A DNA stretch of 64,000 bases from Helicobacter sp. 12S02232-10 (GCF_002272895.1 NZ_MLAQ01000010.1:21950-85949); one strand, 5' to 3'. Positions 9,549 through 18,108 are shown, counted from the stretch's first letter. Notes: generated by a model not told the origin, from the sequence alone. Made by a program: numbers and translations.

Positions 9549-11099
9549 TTAATGATTTTGTTCAAGTTTCTTTTTGGCAAATTCCAAAGCCTCTTTAGTA
9601 ATATCTGCTCCGCTAATCATTCGCGCCATTTCAAAAATCCTGCCATCTTTGTCCAAAAGCTTCACTTGACTTTTTTCTCCATCTTTGGAAACCAAATAAT
9701 GCCAATCAGCAAGAGCGGGCATATGGGGTTGATGAGAAATGGCAAAAATCTGGTAGGTTTGCGAAAGACTTTTAAGCACCTTTGCAACCCCCTCACTTTC
9801 CTCCCCACTCAAATTTGCATCAATCTCATCTAAAACTAAAATTCCCTTAGAATGATTGATTTTAGCATCCAAGCACATTATTGCCAATCTCAAGCGATTA
9901 TATTCTCCCGAACTTAAAGATTCTACCCCTGTATTTTCAAGCTTCAAATCCACTTCTTGTATCCCGCTTTTTTTCATTTCACAGATTCTAAGATCTGTTT
10001 GAGGCTTCTTGAGCAAAAGCTGTGCGCAAAGCAAAGCAATTTCTTTTTGAAATTCTTGGAGAAAATTCCTGCGATTTTCTGCGATTTTTTCACCTAAAGT
10101 ATGGCAATTTTCTTCTAAGATTTTAATCTGTTTGCAAAGATTTTCTTTATTGAAGCTCAAATTTTCATAATCTTGAAGTTTCTGTTTTTGAGTATCCAAG
10201 TGCAAAAGCGCCTGTTTAATACTTCCATATCTGCGATTCAGATCAGAAAGCGCAGTAATGCGGTTGAGCATTTCTTCAACATCTAATTCTTCAAGCTCAA
10301 CAAAGCGTTCATTTTGCTCTTCTAAAATCGCTTTGACTTCAAAAGCGCTATCCTCAAATAATTTATTTTCTTTTCCAATCAAAGCAAGTGCTCCATAAAT
10401 CTTAGGTAAATTTTCAAAAACTTCCATCGCCTCTTGGATACTTTCTTGAATCTTTTCTTTTTTGGAAAGAGATTTTTTAAGCTCAAGCAATCTTTCATAC
10501 TCGCCATCTTCAGGCTGAAGACTTGAAATTTTTTGTATTTCAAACTCGGCAAACTCCCGTAAGGCCTGAATATTTTTTTCCTGTTCTTCTAAATCCCTCA
10601 AATCCGCTCTCATCTGCACAAGTGTGGCAAACTTATCTGCAAGCCTATCTAAAAGTTCTTTATGAGAAGGAACTTTAGAAGCGATAAAATCATCAAAGAC
10701 CCTTAAAATATTTTCAGATCTAAGTTCTTGGGCACCTTTTGAAGAAATATGCTTGCCAAATTTGGATACAAGCTCACTCAATCTTTTTTTTGAACTAGCA
10801 TAACGATTGAGAAAATACCTTGTTTTTTCTTTCTTCACGATACTAAGAATCAAGCCATCATCACCATCAAGCAATCCAAACTCCTCCAAGTTGAGTCCAA
10901 ATTCCTCCAAAGAAATTTCCAAATTTGCCTCAATCAATTCCGCATTACTTTCCTTAAGCCCAAAAATTCCCAACAAAGATTCCATAAGCACGGATTTTCC
11001 GCTCCCGCTTGCTCCGCTAAAAACATTGAAGCCATTTTGAAATTCCAAATCTACATTTTCAAACGCCACAGAATTTTTAACAATAAGCCGTTGAATCAT
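9549..11099 (-). CDS. recN: DNA repair ATPase RecN
   Basis: This SMC-like ATPase acts in double-strand break repair. The 516-residue protein has Walker A in the first 50 residues ([18 protein letters not shown]), long coiled coils in the middle, the signature [18 protein letters not shown] and Walker [16 protein letters not shown], then SHQPHMPA near the end. A GTG at 11111 would add four residues, but the ATG at 11099 is preferred: GGGGGGAAGA directly before it is an excellent ribosome site and the ATG overlaps the nadK stop (ATGA). It is somewhat shorter than E. coli RecN, as usual for Helicobacter. Confidence 0.92.
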   Translation of the reverse strand: MIQRLIVKNSVAFENVDLEFQNGFNVFSGASGSGKSVLMESLLGIFGLKESNAELIEANLEISLEEFGLNLEEFGLLDGDDGLILSIVKKEKTRYFLNRYASSKKRLSELVSKFGKHISSKGAQELRSENILRVFDDFIASKVPSHKELLDRLADKFATLVQMRADLRDLEEQEKNIQALREFAEFEIQKISSLQPEDGEYERLLELKKSLSKKEKIQESIQEAMEVFENLPKIYGALALIGKENKLFEDSAFEVKAILEEQNERFVELEELDVEEMLNRITALSDLNRRYGSIKQALLHLDTQKQKLQDYENLSFNKENLCKQIKILEENCHTLGEKIAENRRNFLQEFQKEIALLCAQLLLKKPQTDLRICEMKKSGIQEVDLKLENTGVESLSSGEYNRLRLAIMCLDAKINHSKGILVLDEIDANLSGEESEGVAKVLKSLSQTYQIFAISHQPHMPALADWHYLVSKDGEKSQVKLLDKDGRIFEMARMISGADITKEALEFAKKKLEQNH

Positions 11100-11947
11100 T
11101 CTTCCCCCCACTTAAATTTTGCTTTTAAAACCCGAAAATAGCTTCGGGAAGATTTTTGAATTAATTTTGCACTCAAACAAGCAGGGCGAATCAATAAAAC
11201 ATCTTCCTTGTTCATCTCTACAATCTCTTGCCCATCGACCACAAGCATACAATCACTTGCAACACTGAATTCCAGACCAAATTCATCGCTCAAAACCATT
11301 GGGCGTTGGGTCAAAGAATGTGGCGAAATTGGAGTAAGAAGGATATTTCTACAAAAAGGATAGACCACTGAACCTCCCGCGCCGATATTATAGGCCGTCG
11401 ATCCTGTCGGCGTCCCTACAATCAAAGCATCAGCACGATAGACATTAAAAGGTTCTCCTTGAATTTTGGCATAAATCTTTAGCATTCCTGAAATCTTTTT
11501 TTTCGAAATTAAAATTTCATTTAAAGCATAAAAAACTTTTTCTCCGACTTTGGTTTGAATACGAGCTTCAAGCATCATATGTTCATTAATGACATAGTTG
11601 CCTTTTACAAGCATTTGAGCAAATTCAGGAACATCTTGAGGACTGATTGCAGTCAAAAACCCTAAATGCCCAGTATTGATTCCAAATGCAGGAATTTCAT
11701 ACCCATAAGCACGCCTAAGAGTCGAAAGAAGCGTTCCATCTCCTCCTACAGAAAGCAGTGCATCCGCCTCTTGACATACCTCTTTGAAACCTATCCCCTT
11801 AAGCCCAATCATCTCGCCGCCAACATCTTCAAGCATAACTGCAACGCCTTGTTCTTGAAATGCTTTTTGAATTTTCAAAAAAGGTTCTTTAAGATCAGGT
11901 GTAAAAGGTCTTAAAATAGCGCCGACTTTTAATATCGATGGATTCAT
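11096..11947 (-). CDS. nadK: NAD kinase
   Basis: It phosphorylates NAD to NADP. The 283-residue protein has the family motifs: [15 protein letters not shown] (catalytic Asp in GGDG), NTGHLGFL, the NE segment in [25 protein letters not shown], and SPHSLTQRP. It is the first gene of the nadK-recN-rqcH group, with recN starting on its stop codon. Length is typical. Confidence 0.95.
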   Translation of the reverse strand: MNPSILKVGAILRPFTPDLKEPFLKIQKAFQEQGVAVMLEDVGGEMIGLKGIGFKEVCQEADALLSVGGDGTLLSTLRRAYGYEIPAFGINTGHLGFLTAISPQDVPEFAQMLVKGNYVINEHMMLEARIQTKVGEKVFYALNEILISKKKISGMLKIYAKIQGEPFNVYRADALIVGTPTGSTAYNIGAGGSVVYPFCRNILLTPISPHSLTQRPMVLSDEFGLEFSVASDCMLVVDGQEIVEMNKEDVLLIRPACLSAKLIQKSSRSYFRVLKAKFKWGEE

Positions 11948-11989
11948 TTTCTTAACTTTAAAATTAATTTTATAAATATTGTATCAAAA

Positions 11990-12118
11990 CTACAAATAAG
12001 AATAAAATTTCATATACCCATAAGCGCCAATAAGACCGCTCAAATAAATTATCAAACAAACCAAAAAAAACAAAATCCAAAAAAGTGCTTGATAAATTTT
12101 ATGGTTTTTAAGAAGCAT
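11990..12118 (-). CDS. Small single-pass membrane protein (42 residues)
   Basis: A short ORF reads MLLKNHKIYQAL and then one hydrophobic helix (FWILFFLVCLIIYLSGLIGA), ending in aromatic residues. Its start overlaps the end of the J-domain gene by 11 bases, consistent with translational coupling. A longer version of the frame exists upstream but would lie entirely across the J-domain gene and is not believed. No ribosome site stands out. It may be a real small membrane protein or chance, and function is unknown. Confidence 0.4.
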   Translation of the reverse strand: MLLKNHKIYQALFWILFFLVCLIIYLSGLIGAYGYMKFYSYL

Positions 12119-12887
12119 TTGCACAAACTTTTTTAATCGCCTGATAAGCTTCATTGATTTTTCTAAAGCGGTCGTGGTAGGTTCTGATAATGGATTCGTC
12201 TTTCCCATAAACATTATCAGGATGATAAGTTTTTACCAATCGCAAATAACGTTTTTTCACACTCATAAAATCATCATCAAATCGCGATTCAAGTTCAAAA
12301 TAACATTGCCTAAGCAAACGTTCATCTTGAGTAAGAAATGAAGAACTCCCAAACGTTTCGCTCTGAAATCCTTTATAGTCAAAATCAATGGCGACATTAT
12401 GAATAATCTTTGAACTGATGAGATCCATCACATTTTCCCAAAAATGTGTTTCAAAACCGCTCAAATGGATTTCATCTTCAGTTTCTAAAACAAGGTATTC
12501 TCTAAAAAGAGTTTTTAAATATCTCTTAGCAACTCGATTTTGACTATTTAATTCTAAAATCACTTTATTTAGACCGATAACCCGCATTGAAATTTTTATT
12601 TTTTGAAGGATATTATTTTTTTTGAGAATCTTAATGCGAATCGGAAGATGGCTTTGAAGCAAAAGCGTTTCAAGATCATTTTTTCCTTCTTGCAAGCTTG
12701 CGTGATATGTCCAATTAATCAAATAATCTTTCTTGAATCTTTCCCCGTCATCTAAAATCAAAAGTGAGGAAGACAAATGATGTTGTTCGGAAAAATGTTT
12801 ATTGGCATACTCCAATACCTTCTCAAGCAAACGACTTCCTTGAAATAACTCAATCTGAACATATCGGTTACAATAACTCACACTCAT
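12108..12887 (-). CDS. Protein with a C-terminal J domain
   Basis: The 259-residue protein has a unique N-terminal region of about 190 residues with no recognised domain and a J domain at the C terminus (about residues 195-259). The hallmark HPD tripeptide is present in LVKTYHPDNVYG, preceded by helix II MSVKKRYLRL and followed by RKINEAYQAIKK. J domains stimulate the ATPase of Hsp70 (DnaK). Having the J domain at the C terminus without Gly/Phe or zinc regions makes it a class III J protein, whose N-terminal part probably delivers a specific client or location. Similar proteins are common in Campylobacterota; the client is unknown. Confidence 0.75.
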   Translation of the reverse strand: MSVSYCNRYVQIELFQGSRLLEKVLEYANKHFSEQHHLSSSLLILDDGERFKKDYLINWTYHASLQEGKNDLETLLLQSHLPIRIKILKKNNILQKIKISMRVIGLNKVILELNSQNRVAKRYLKTLFREYLVLETEDEIHLSGFETHFWENVMDLISSKIIHNVAIDFDYKGFQSETFGSSSFLTQDERLLRQCYFELESRFDDDFMSVKKRYLRLVKTYHPDNVYGKDESIIRTYHDRFRKINEAYQAIKKVCANAS

Positions 12888-13020
12888 ATCAATATCCTCA
12901 ATTCCTCGTGCTCAAATATTTTAAAAGCAAAATCAATTCCCGATGATATAAAAATCAAAATTTTAAATAACTTTATACAATTAAAATCGCATAATAACGA
13001 TAAAACTTTAGGGGAATTTT

Positions 13021-13794
13021 ATGGATTGGGGCATTTTTTCATATGTCATCATCGGATTAACAAGCGGAATCGGCGCTGGATTCTTTGGTATGGGTGGGGG
13101 AACAATCATTGTTCCTGTAATGCTAACCTTAGGTTATTCTTTTGAGCACGCTATTGGAATTTCTGTAATGCAAATGATGTTTTCTTCAACATTTGGATCA
13201 ATCATCAACTATAAAAAAAAGCTTCTCAATATTTCAGATGGCATTTATGCAGGCATTGGCGGATTGATTGGAGCAAGCTTTAGTGGTCTGATCCTAAGTG
13301 TCATTGATACCAAAAAGCTTACGATCTTATTTTTAATCATCACTTTTTATTCTTTTGTCAAATACGCTTTCAATATCAAGTATTCTACCAATGCTGCCCC
13401 GCCTATAAAATCTCAGTTTTATCAGCGTCTAATCCTTATACTCACAGGGATAATTACAGGAATTTTTGCCATTTCTTTAGGAATTGGCGGGGGTTTGTTA
13501 ATGGTGCCGATTTTAGGATATTATTTAGGGTATGAATCAAAAAGGGTCGTTCCCCTCGGATTGTTTTTTGTGATATTTTCCTCCATTTCAGGCACGATAT
13601 CATTTCAAAATCATAATGTGATTGATGCACAAGTATTGCATACAGGAATTTATATAGGCGTTGCTTCGATACTTGGTGTTTGGCTAGGTATCAAGCTAAT
13701 TCAAATTTCAAGCCCGAAACTACATCGAATGGCGTTATTAAGCGTTTATGGGCTTTCTATGCTCGTTACAGCCTACAATCTGATTACGAGCTAA
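13021..13794 (+). CDS. TSUP (TauE/SafE) family membrane exporter
   Basis: This 257-residue integral membrane protein has about eight hydrophobic segments. It shows the two related halves of the TSUP family, each opening with a glycine-rich loop: SGIGAGFFGMGGGTIIVPVM near residue 20 and GIFAISLGIGGGLLMVPIL near residue 150. Members transport sulfite, sulfoacetate or other small anions across the inner membrane; the substrate cannot be read here. GGGGAATT precedes the ATG. The next gene, a small FAD protein, starts 25 bases after the stop on the same strand, so the two may be co-transcribed and act together in sulfur redox metabolism, which is an inference. Confidence 0.85.
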   Translation: MDWGIFSYVIIGLTSGIGAGFFGMGGGTIIVPVMLTLGYSFEHAIGISVMQMMFSSTFGSIINYKKKLLNISDGIYAGIGGLIGASFSGLILSVIDTKKLTILFLIITFYSFVKYAFNIKYSTNAAPPIKSQFYQRLILILTGIITGIFAISLGIGGGLLMVPILGYYLGYESKRVVPLGLFFVIFSSISGTISFQNHNVIDAQVLHTGIYIGVASILGVWLGIKLIQISSPKLHRMALLSVYGLSMLVTAYNLITS

Positions 13795-13819
13795 CCAAAA
13801 TTTATCGAAAGGATCTAAA

Positions 13820-14416
13820 ATGATCAAAAAAATAATCATTATCGGGGGCAGCGTAGCAGGATTAAACGTTGCTCTTACACTTGCTTCTGCCACCAACAAA
13901 GAACTTAATTTTGATATGAGTGTAATCGATGAGGGAAAAGGCGATATTCTCAAAGCCGAAGTTTATAATGTTCCCTTTTTTCCAAAAGCTGTCAAAGGCG
14001 AAGAAATTATCAATCAAATCAAAAAACAAATCCAAGAATTTGTAAGCGTCAAATACATCAATGCAAAAGCGACTGAAATATCAGGCTCCAAAGGAAACTT
14101 TAAGGTCAAAACAACTCAAGGGGATTTTGATGGGGATTATGTGATTTTAGCCACAGGTTCAAACAGCTTTGATATTCAAGGATTGGGAGAGATTGCCCAG
14201 CCCCATCAACTAATGCCAAAACCTGGAAAAATTATGCTCAAACACAGCGGTAGAAATTTAGTCAAAGATGGCATATACGTTGCAGGTATCGCCTCTGGGG
14301 TAACCTCGATGGTGAGTTGCGCACTTGGAAGTGCCGCAGAGACTGCTTGCGCAATTCTGAGTGATATTAAAGGAGTCGTAAGCGTCCATCACGATTACAA
14401 AGGTTCCAGGGATTAA
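13820..14416 (+). CDS. Very short FAD/NAD(P)-binding oxidoreductase
   Basis: The 198-residue protein opens with a dinucleotide-binding fold (IIIIGGSVAGLNVALTL), has the mid-protein VILATGS strand, and ends with a second FAD motif DGIYVAGIASG. This is the FAD-binding half of a thioredoxin-reductase-like enzyme; the inserted NAD(P)H-binding domain and any redox CxxC pair are missing. A related organisation is known for small FAD proteins that receive electrons from a partner. AAGGA precedes the ATG. It follows the TSUP gene closely, and its 3' end faces the C39 peptidase gene across a short palindrome. The reaction is not known. Confidence 0.7.
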   Translation: MIKKIIIIGGSVAGLNVALTLASATNKELNFDMSVIDEGKGDILKAEVYNVPFFPKAVKGEEIINQIKKQIQEFVSVKYINAKATEISGSKGNFKVKTTQGDFDGDYVILATGSNSFDIQGLGEIAQPHQLMPKPGKIMLKHSGRNLVKDGIYVAGIASGVTSMVSCALGSAAETACAILSDIKGVVSVHHDYKGSRD

Positions 14417-14422
14417 TCCCTG
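14407..14422. terminator. 16-base palindrome between convergent genes
   Basis: CAGGGATTAATCCCTG is a perfect palindrome that begins inside the last codons of the FAD protein and extends into the 12-base gap before the C39 peptidase stop. It could fold into a short hairpin and end transcription in both directions. A good T-run is lacking, so this is a weak terminator call. Confidence 0.3.
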
Positions 14423-14428
14423 CAATCC

Positions 14429-15118
14429 TTAAAAGTTTTTAAACTGATAAATCAAGTTCTGCTTGAGTCGATCATCAACTTTTAATCCTTTTTGTTTGGA
14501 AATATCCATAAAATCCTTATCAATATTTAAATTTTTATCCTGAGATAAAAAAATCAAAATTTTTCCAGGATATTTCGAATCTTGCCTTTGATAAAACATT
14601 GATTTGAATTTATCTAATCTGATTTTTATATTGCCAAAACTCGGATCTGCAAGATATACATAAGTATTATCCACCCCTTTATAAACACTAAAATGTCCTA
14701 TATCTCGAATATTGACATAAATAATAGCAGGCAATTGCAACTTAGAAAGCGTTTCAAAATCAATCGCCAACCCAATTGCCTTAAATCCCTTGCCTTGAGC
14801 ATATGCTGATAGATCTGAAAAAGAGATAACATTATCCCCATCTTTTAACACTTCATTTTCAGACATAGCATACCCTTTGGATTTTAAAATCTCTTCAATA
14901 ATTCCTTGCTCACTAATCCCTTCTTCGCGATAATAGTATTTTAGAAGTGTCGCAAGTGAAGCACTTCCACAACTATAATCATAATGTTGCCTTACGAGTT
15001 TATCATTTTTGAACTCCACCCACGATTTCACTGATTTTTCCAAAAAGATATTATCTTTTGTCAGATATATATCTGCACTCAAACCATAAATAAATATAAA
15101 AATAATTAATTTTTTCAT
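14429..15118 (-). CDS. Secreted C39-family cysteine peptidase (FapD-like)
   Basis: The 229-residue protein has an N-terminal hydrophobic signal (MKKLIIFIFIYGLSA) and a papain-like C39 domain. The catalytic residues are visible: Cys49 in HYDYSCGSASLATLL, His141 in IRDIGHFSVYKG and Asp157 in LADPSFG. Typical C39 domains are fused to ABC exporters and cut bacteriocin precursors after a double-glycine leader. This one stands alone and is exported to the periplasm, like FapD of the Pseudomonas functional-amyloid system. Its start overlaps the stop of the upstream outer-membrane barrel gene (ATGA), so the two form an operon. The divergent operon 1.6 kb away encodes a small secreted peptide with a leader-like motif, a natural candidate substrate. 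Confidence 0.85.
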   Translation of the reverse strand: MKKLIIFIFIYGLSADIYLTKDNIFLEKSVKSWVEFKNDKLVRQHYDYSCGSASLATLLKYYYREEGISEQGIIEEILKSKGYAMSENEVLKDGDNVISFSDLSAYAQGKGFKAIGLAIDFETLSKLQLPAIIYVNIRDIGHFSVYKGVDNTYVYLADPSFGNIKIRLDKFKSMFYQRQDSKYPGKILIFLSQDKNLNIDKDFMDISKQKGLKVDDRLKQNLIYQFKNF

Positions 15119-16023
15119 TTTACTTTATAAGAAAACAACAAATTGATACTATTGACATCATAAGCATTTGTCCCAATATTATTCGCATCAATACTCACCA
15201 TCAAATCGGGATTGACTTCATAACTCACCCCAAAAAGATAGCCGATATAAGAGCCTTGATGGAGAACGGTTTTTCCATCAATCCTATCTTTAAGCTTGTA
15301 TTCATACCGAATGCCAAAATTAATCGAAACATATGGGTTGATTGCAAAATACACCATCGGACTCAAACTAAATACATTGCCCATCTTAACGCGATGCCCC
15401 TCAAATTTTCGCTCAAGATTCATCCGAAAACCACCCTGCACTAAAAACACAATCGGATCGACACTATAGTAACTCGTAGCAAAAAAGGAATAGTTTTTAA
15501 AATATTCCATCTTTCCTATTTGGCTCGATTGATCCCCGCCAGATATGACTTTTTCAATCATCACAGGTGTTGCTCCAATAAATAATGAAGGATATTTACC
15601 TTCCTTTTTTATCTGATAAATCAATCCCATATTAAAATTATTAAAATCATAACTATTTTGACTTGAAAACCCTGTATCGCTAGTATTGGTATATTGATAA
15701 AAAAAGCTTGGCGAAGCAAAAATTTCAAGATTTTCAGTAATCCCATACCTAGCACTGAAAGCAAGGTTTAAATAATCTTGATTGGTCTGAGCAGTATTGA
15801 TGATAGCAGGGATAGTATATACAGGATAAGTCCCTAAGCCTGAGCCTACAATCACAGGAGCAACAGTATTGTTTCGTCTTTGGATATTGGCATAATAAAG
15901 AGATGTTTCAAGTCTGAAGCTGTGTTTTTTGGTAAAAAGTTCATCAACCCTTAAGGGTTGTGCATCCAAAATATAAAAAGCAAATAAAATCAATATGAGC
16001 CATATTTTATTCCGTCTTATCAT
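15115..16023 (-). CDS. Outer-membrane beta-barrel protein, paired with C39 peptidase
   Basis: The 302-residue protein has a signal sequence (IWLILILFAFYILDA) followed by alternating hydrophobic and polar strands rich in Tyr, Phe, Asn and Gly, ending SYKVK. It has segments matching the barrel at 17130-18044: LAFSARYGITENLEIFASP against INARYGFLDYFEIFGNA, FNNFNMGLIY against FANANIGLLV, and MEYFKNYSFF against MQFFKGHTFF, in the same order, so the two are homologues. It is co-directional and overlapping with the C39 peptidase gene. By analogy with FapF, it may be an outer-membrane export channel for a C39-processed product, but no such role is shown for it. Confidence 0.7.
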   Translation of the reverse strand: MIRRNKIWLILILFAFYILDAQPLRVDELFTKKHSFRLETSLYYANIQRRNNTVAPVIVGSGLGTYPVYTIPAIINTAQTNQDYLNLAFSARYGITENLEIFASPSFFYQYTNTSDTGFSSQNSYDFNNFNMGLIYQIKKEGKYPSLFIGATPVMIEKVISGGDQSSQIGKMEYFKNYSFFATSYYSVDPIVFLVQGGFRMNLERKFEGHRVKMGNVFSLSPMVYFAINPYVSINFGIRYEYKLKDRIDGKTVLHQGSYIGYLFGVSYEVNPDLMVSIDANNIGTNAYDVNSINLLFSYKVK

Positions 16024-16128
16024 TATTAACCTTTATAATTAAAATTTTAATTTTATATTATATAAAAATTCTATACTTTAAAGATATAAAAATAAATTAT
16101 ATTTATAAACTCAATATCTTCAATAAAC

Positions 16129-16157
16129 TTGACTATTTTAACGATTTATCATAGAAT
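16129..16157 (+). promoter_or_regulatory. Predicted sigma-70 promoter upstream of the broken peptide gene
   Basis: TTGACT at 16129-16134 and TAGAAT at 16152-16157 are separated by exactly 17 bases, close to the sigma-70 consensus. It lies 47 bases upstream of the ATG at 16204. Divergent transcription of the barrel/C39 operon must start in the same very AT-rich gap (16024-16203). Confidence 0.4.
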
Positions 16158-16203
16158 ATTGATAATAGGTATCAAAATATTCTTTTATTTGTAGGAGCGG
16201 GCA

Positions 16204-16515
16204 ATGAAAAAGCTTATTTCAGTTTTAGCCTCCAAAGCATTTTTAGATTCTTTTTTGGCTTTTTCAAATACTTTTGCAAAATCTGTCAAATCTTATAGAT
16301 ATTTTCTGAATACAAAATTTTTCTTAATACTTGAATTTTTGCATTCAAAGACATTATTAATGGTATTAAGTTTTATCTGCACGCTATTGAGAATCCTCTC
16401 TTCTTATCAAATCATTAATACAAAAAATAACATCAAAAATTTCTTAATCTTCATTAAAATCATTTTATGCATTGATTTTATTCATATTATTGATGATATT
16501 AAATATAAGTTCTAA
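16204..16515 (+). pseudogene. Degenerate copy of the small secreted peptide gene
   Basis: The ribosome site, start and first 30 or so codons closely match those of the intact peptide gene at 16774: both have GGAG, then GCAATGAAAAAGCTTATTT, and encode MKKLI, a variant of AFLxSxxAF and FAK. After the signal peptide the similarity stops, and the frame runs into low-complexity AT-rich sequence that encodes an implausible Phe/Ile/Leu/Lys-rich tail with no cysteine pair like that of the intact peptide. This reads as a duplicated gene whose mature part has been lost or replaced. A real but diverged 103-residue membrane protein is a less likely alternative. Confidence 0.6.
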
Positions 16516-16665
16516 ATAATTTATATAATTAATAAAATTTATCATTTATTAAAAAAATAAATATATAAAAATATAGATTATTGGATATTAATCAAAAATA
16601 TAATTAAATATTTGCTACAATTTGTAACAAAATATTCATAATAAGCATAAAATTCATTCATACTA

Positions 16666-16694
16666 TTGATATAAGTCAAGAAATAGACTATGAT
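16666..16694 (+). promoter_or_regulatory. Predicted sigma-70 promoter of the small secreted peptide gene
   Basis: TTGATA at 16666-16671 and TATGAT at 16689-16694 are separated by 17 bases, near consensus at both boxes. The expected start of transcription is near 16701, leaving a leader of about 73 bases before the ATG at 16774. The surrounding gap (16516-16773) is extremely AT-rich and holds no gene. Confidence 0.45.
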
Positions 16695-16773
16695 TTATCC
16701 ATAAGCAAGATGTTATAAAATTATTTAATTTATATAAATTTTGTTTATATAATTTTTTTACAAGGAGTAAGCA

Positions 16774-17106
16774 ATGAAAAAGCTTATTTTTATTTTAGTT
16801 TCTATGGCATTTTTAGGTTCTTCTTTTGCTTTTGCAAAACCAGTGAATACTGCGTCTATTGTAAATGCTTCTTTTCAGCAAAGTGCAGGTGTTTTAAGCA
16901 GTGCTGATCAAAATCTGATCTTTGGAGATCAAGTCGATGCGATGGTTTTGGGCAATGATGAAATGAAAAACACACAGGGCTTCGGGTTTTGGAGTAGTAT
17001 CGGGGATTTTCTCAGGACTCCTATAGGTCAAATTGTAACTGCTGGATCGATTGTAGGCTGTATTGCTTTGACAGGCAGTGCTTGTGCTATCACTCTTGCA
17101 TTTTAA
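16774..17106 (+). CDS. Small secreted two-cysteine peptide with leader-like segment (candidate C39 substrate)
   Basis: The 110-residue precursor has a strong signal peptide, probably cut after Ala21 (SFAFA before KPV). A polar stretch (22-58) follows, then LGNDEMKNTQGFGF (59-72), which partly fits the C39 leader register: Leu at -12, Glu at -8, Met at -7 and Gly at -2 if cleavage follows Phe70. The C-terminal 40 residues are hydrophobic and glycine-rich (IGQIVTAGSIVGCIALTG), with Cys96 and Cys104 able to form a disulfide. This looks like a class II bacteriocin or membrane-active peptide, or a fibre subunit. GGAG precedes the ATG. The barrel gene follows 23 bases after its stop. No known family was recognised. 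Confidence 0.7.
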   Translation: MKKLIFILVSMAFLGSSFAFAKPVNTASIVNASFQQSAGVLSSADQNLIFGDQVDAMVLGNDEMKNTQGFGFWSSIGDFLRTPIGQIVTAGSIVGCIALTGSACAITLAF

Positions 17107-17129
17107 AGATTATTATAGAGGGGTAAATA

Positions 17130-18044
17130 ATGAAAAAATTAACCATTGCTTTGGTATCCGCCCTTTGCTTTAGTGTCGCGCAAGCGACACCACCGCTTGA
17201 GGGGATTGGACTAGATGGGAATGATTTTGTACTTGGTGCAGATATCAGTGCGATAGCCACCACCAAAAAAGACAGCGTCGGTGCTCCCTATCTTTATTCA
17301 CCAAGTATGATGAACGGACAACGCATTGCATTGCCCACCTATACTAAAGAAGGCGGGGATTCTTCCGATCAAATAAATGCTCTCTTAAATATCAATGCTA
17401 GGTATGGGTTTTTGGATTATTTTGAAATCTTTGGAAATGCTAATGGATATTTTGAATACACTTATTCAAAATATGCGGGTGAAGAAATTGCTGGAGCAAG
17501 GTTTGCCAATGCCAATATCGGTCTATTAGTGACTCTTTATAAAGGTGAGTACGCTCGTGTAGCTATCGGAGATAATTCTGATATCATCAGCAATGTCGTA
17601 TTTGATAGAACGGCATCAAATATGCAGTTTTTCAAAGGGCATACCTTTTTTCTCAATAGTAGCCGTACAAAGACATTTGATGGAGGATTGACCCTATCGA
17701 CGACAGGACAGATTTACTACCGACTCAATCTCAATCAGAGCTATAAAGATCTGACACTTAAAAGCGGGGATGAATTCGGTGTGAATGTTTTATGGCAAAT
17801 TTCTAAAGACAAAACACTTTCCTTTCTTCGAGCAACCTTAGCACTAAGAAATCCTGATGCGGTTAATGGTACCGAATTTTATAAAGGAGATATGTTTAGT
17901 GGTCTTGGAACTGGGTTTTCAGTAGGAGCCAAAAGAGATTTTAATAAACATTTAGGAATAAAATTTTCTTTTGATTTTATGAGCTACAGTTTTACATATG
18001 ATGCTTATAATACAGGTGTTACTTTTGGATTATATTTCAAATGA
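17130..18044 (+). CDS. Outer-membrane beta-barrel protein, paired with small peptide
   Basis: The 304-residue protein has a clear signal peptide (MKKLTIALVSALCFSVAQA, cut near Ala19), amphipathic strands throughout and a C-terminal FGLYFK that fits an outer-membrane insertion signal. It is homologous along its length to the barrel at 15115-16023. It lies 23 bases downstream of the peptide gene with GAGGGG before its start, so it is co-transcribed. Together with the C39 peptidase on the other strand it suggests a two-step route: Sec export, periplasmic cleavage, and passage or anchoring at the outer membrane. The barrel could instead be an immunity factor or receptor. Confidence 0.7.
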   Translation: MKKLTIALVSALCFSVAQATPPLEGIGLDGNDFVLGADISAIATTKKDSVGAPYLYSPSMMNGQRIALPTYTKEGGDSSDQINALLNINARYGFLDYFEIFGNANGYFEYTYSKYAGEEIAGARFANANIGLLVTLYKGEYARVAIGDNSDIISNVVFDRTASNMQFFKGHTFFLNSSRTKTFDGGLTLSTTGQIYYRLNLNQSYKDLTLKSGDEFGVNVLWQISKDKTLSFLRATLALRNPDAVNGTEFYKGDMFSGLGTGFSVGAKRDFNKHLGIKFSFDFMSYSFTYDAYNTGVTFGLYFK

Positions 18045-18078
18045 TCTTGAGAAAAGATATATTTCTTTCCATATCACG

Positions 18079-18106
18079 CATCTCACATATTTTTGTATGT
18101 GAGATG
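18079..18106. terminator. Hairpin between the barrel gene and mutY
   Basis: CATCTCACATA (18079-18089) pairs perfectly with TATGTGAGATG (18096-18106) across a six-base loop, an 11-bp stem in the gap between convergent genes. It lies a few bases before the mutY stop codon on the other strand. The flanking T-runs are short, but the position fits a terminator working in both directions. Confidence 0.6.
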
Positions 18107-18108
18107 AT

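Noticed and set aside
16024..16773. Very AT-rich 750-base stretch with an isolated DnaA-box-like TTATCCATA, considered as a replication origin
   Set aside because: Only one weak box was seen and no dnaA, dnaN or other origin gene is near; the AT-richness is better explained by two promoters and a decayed gene.
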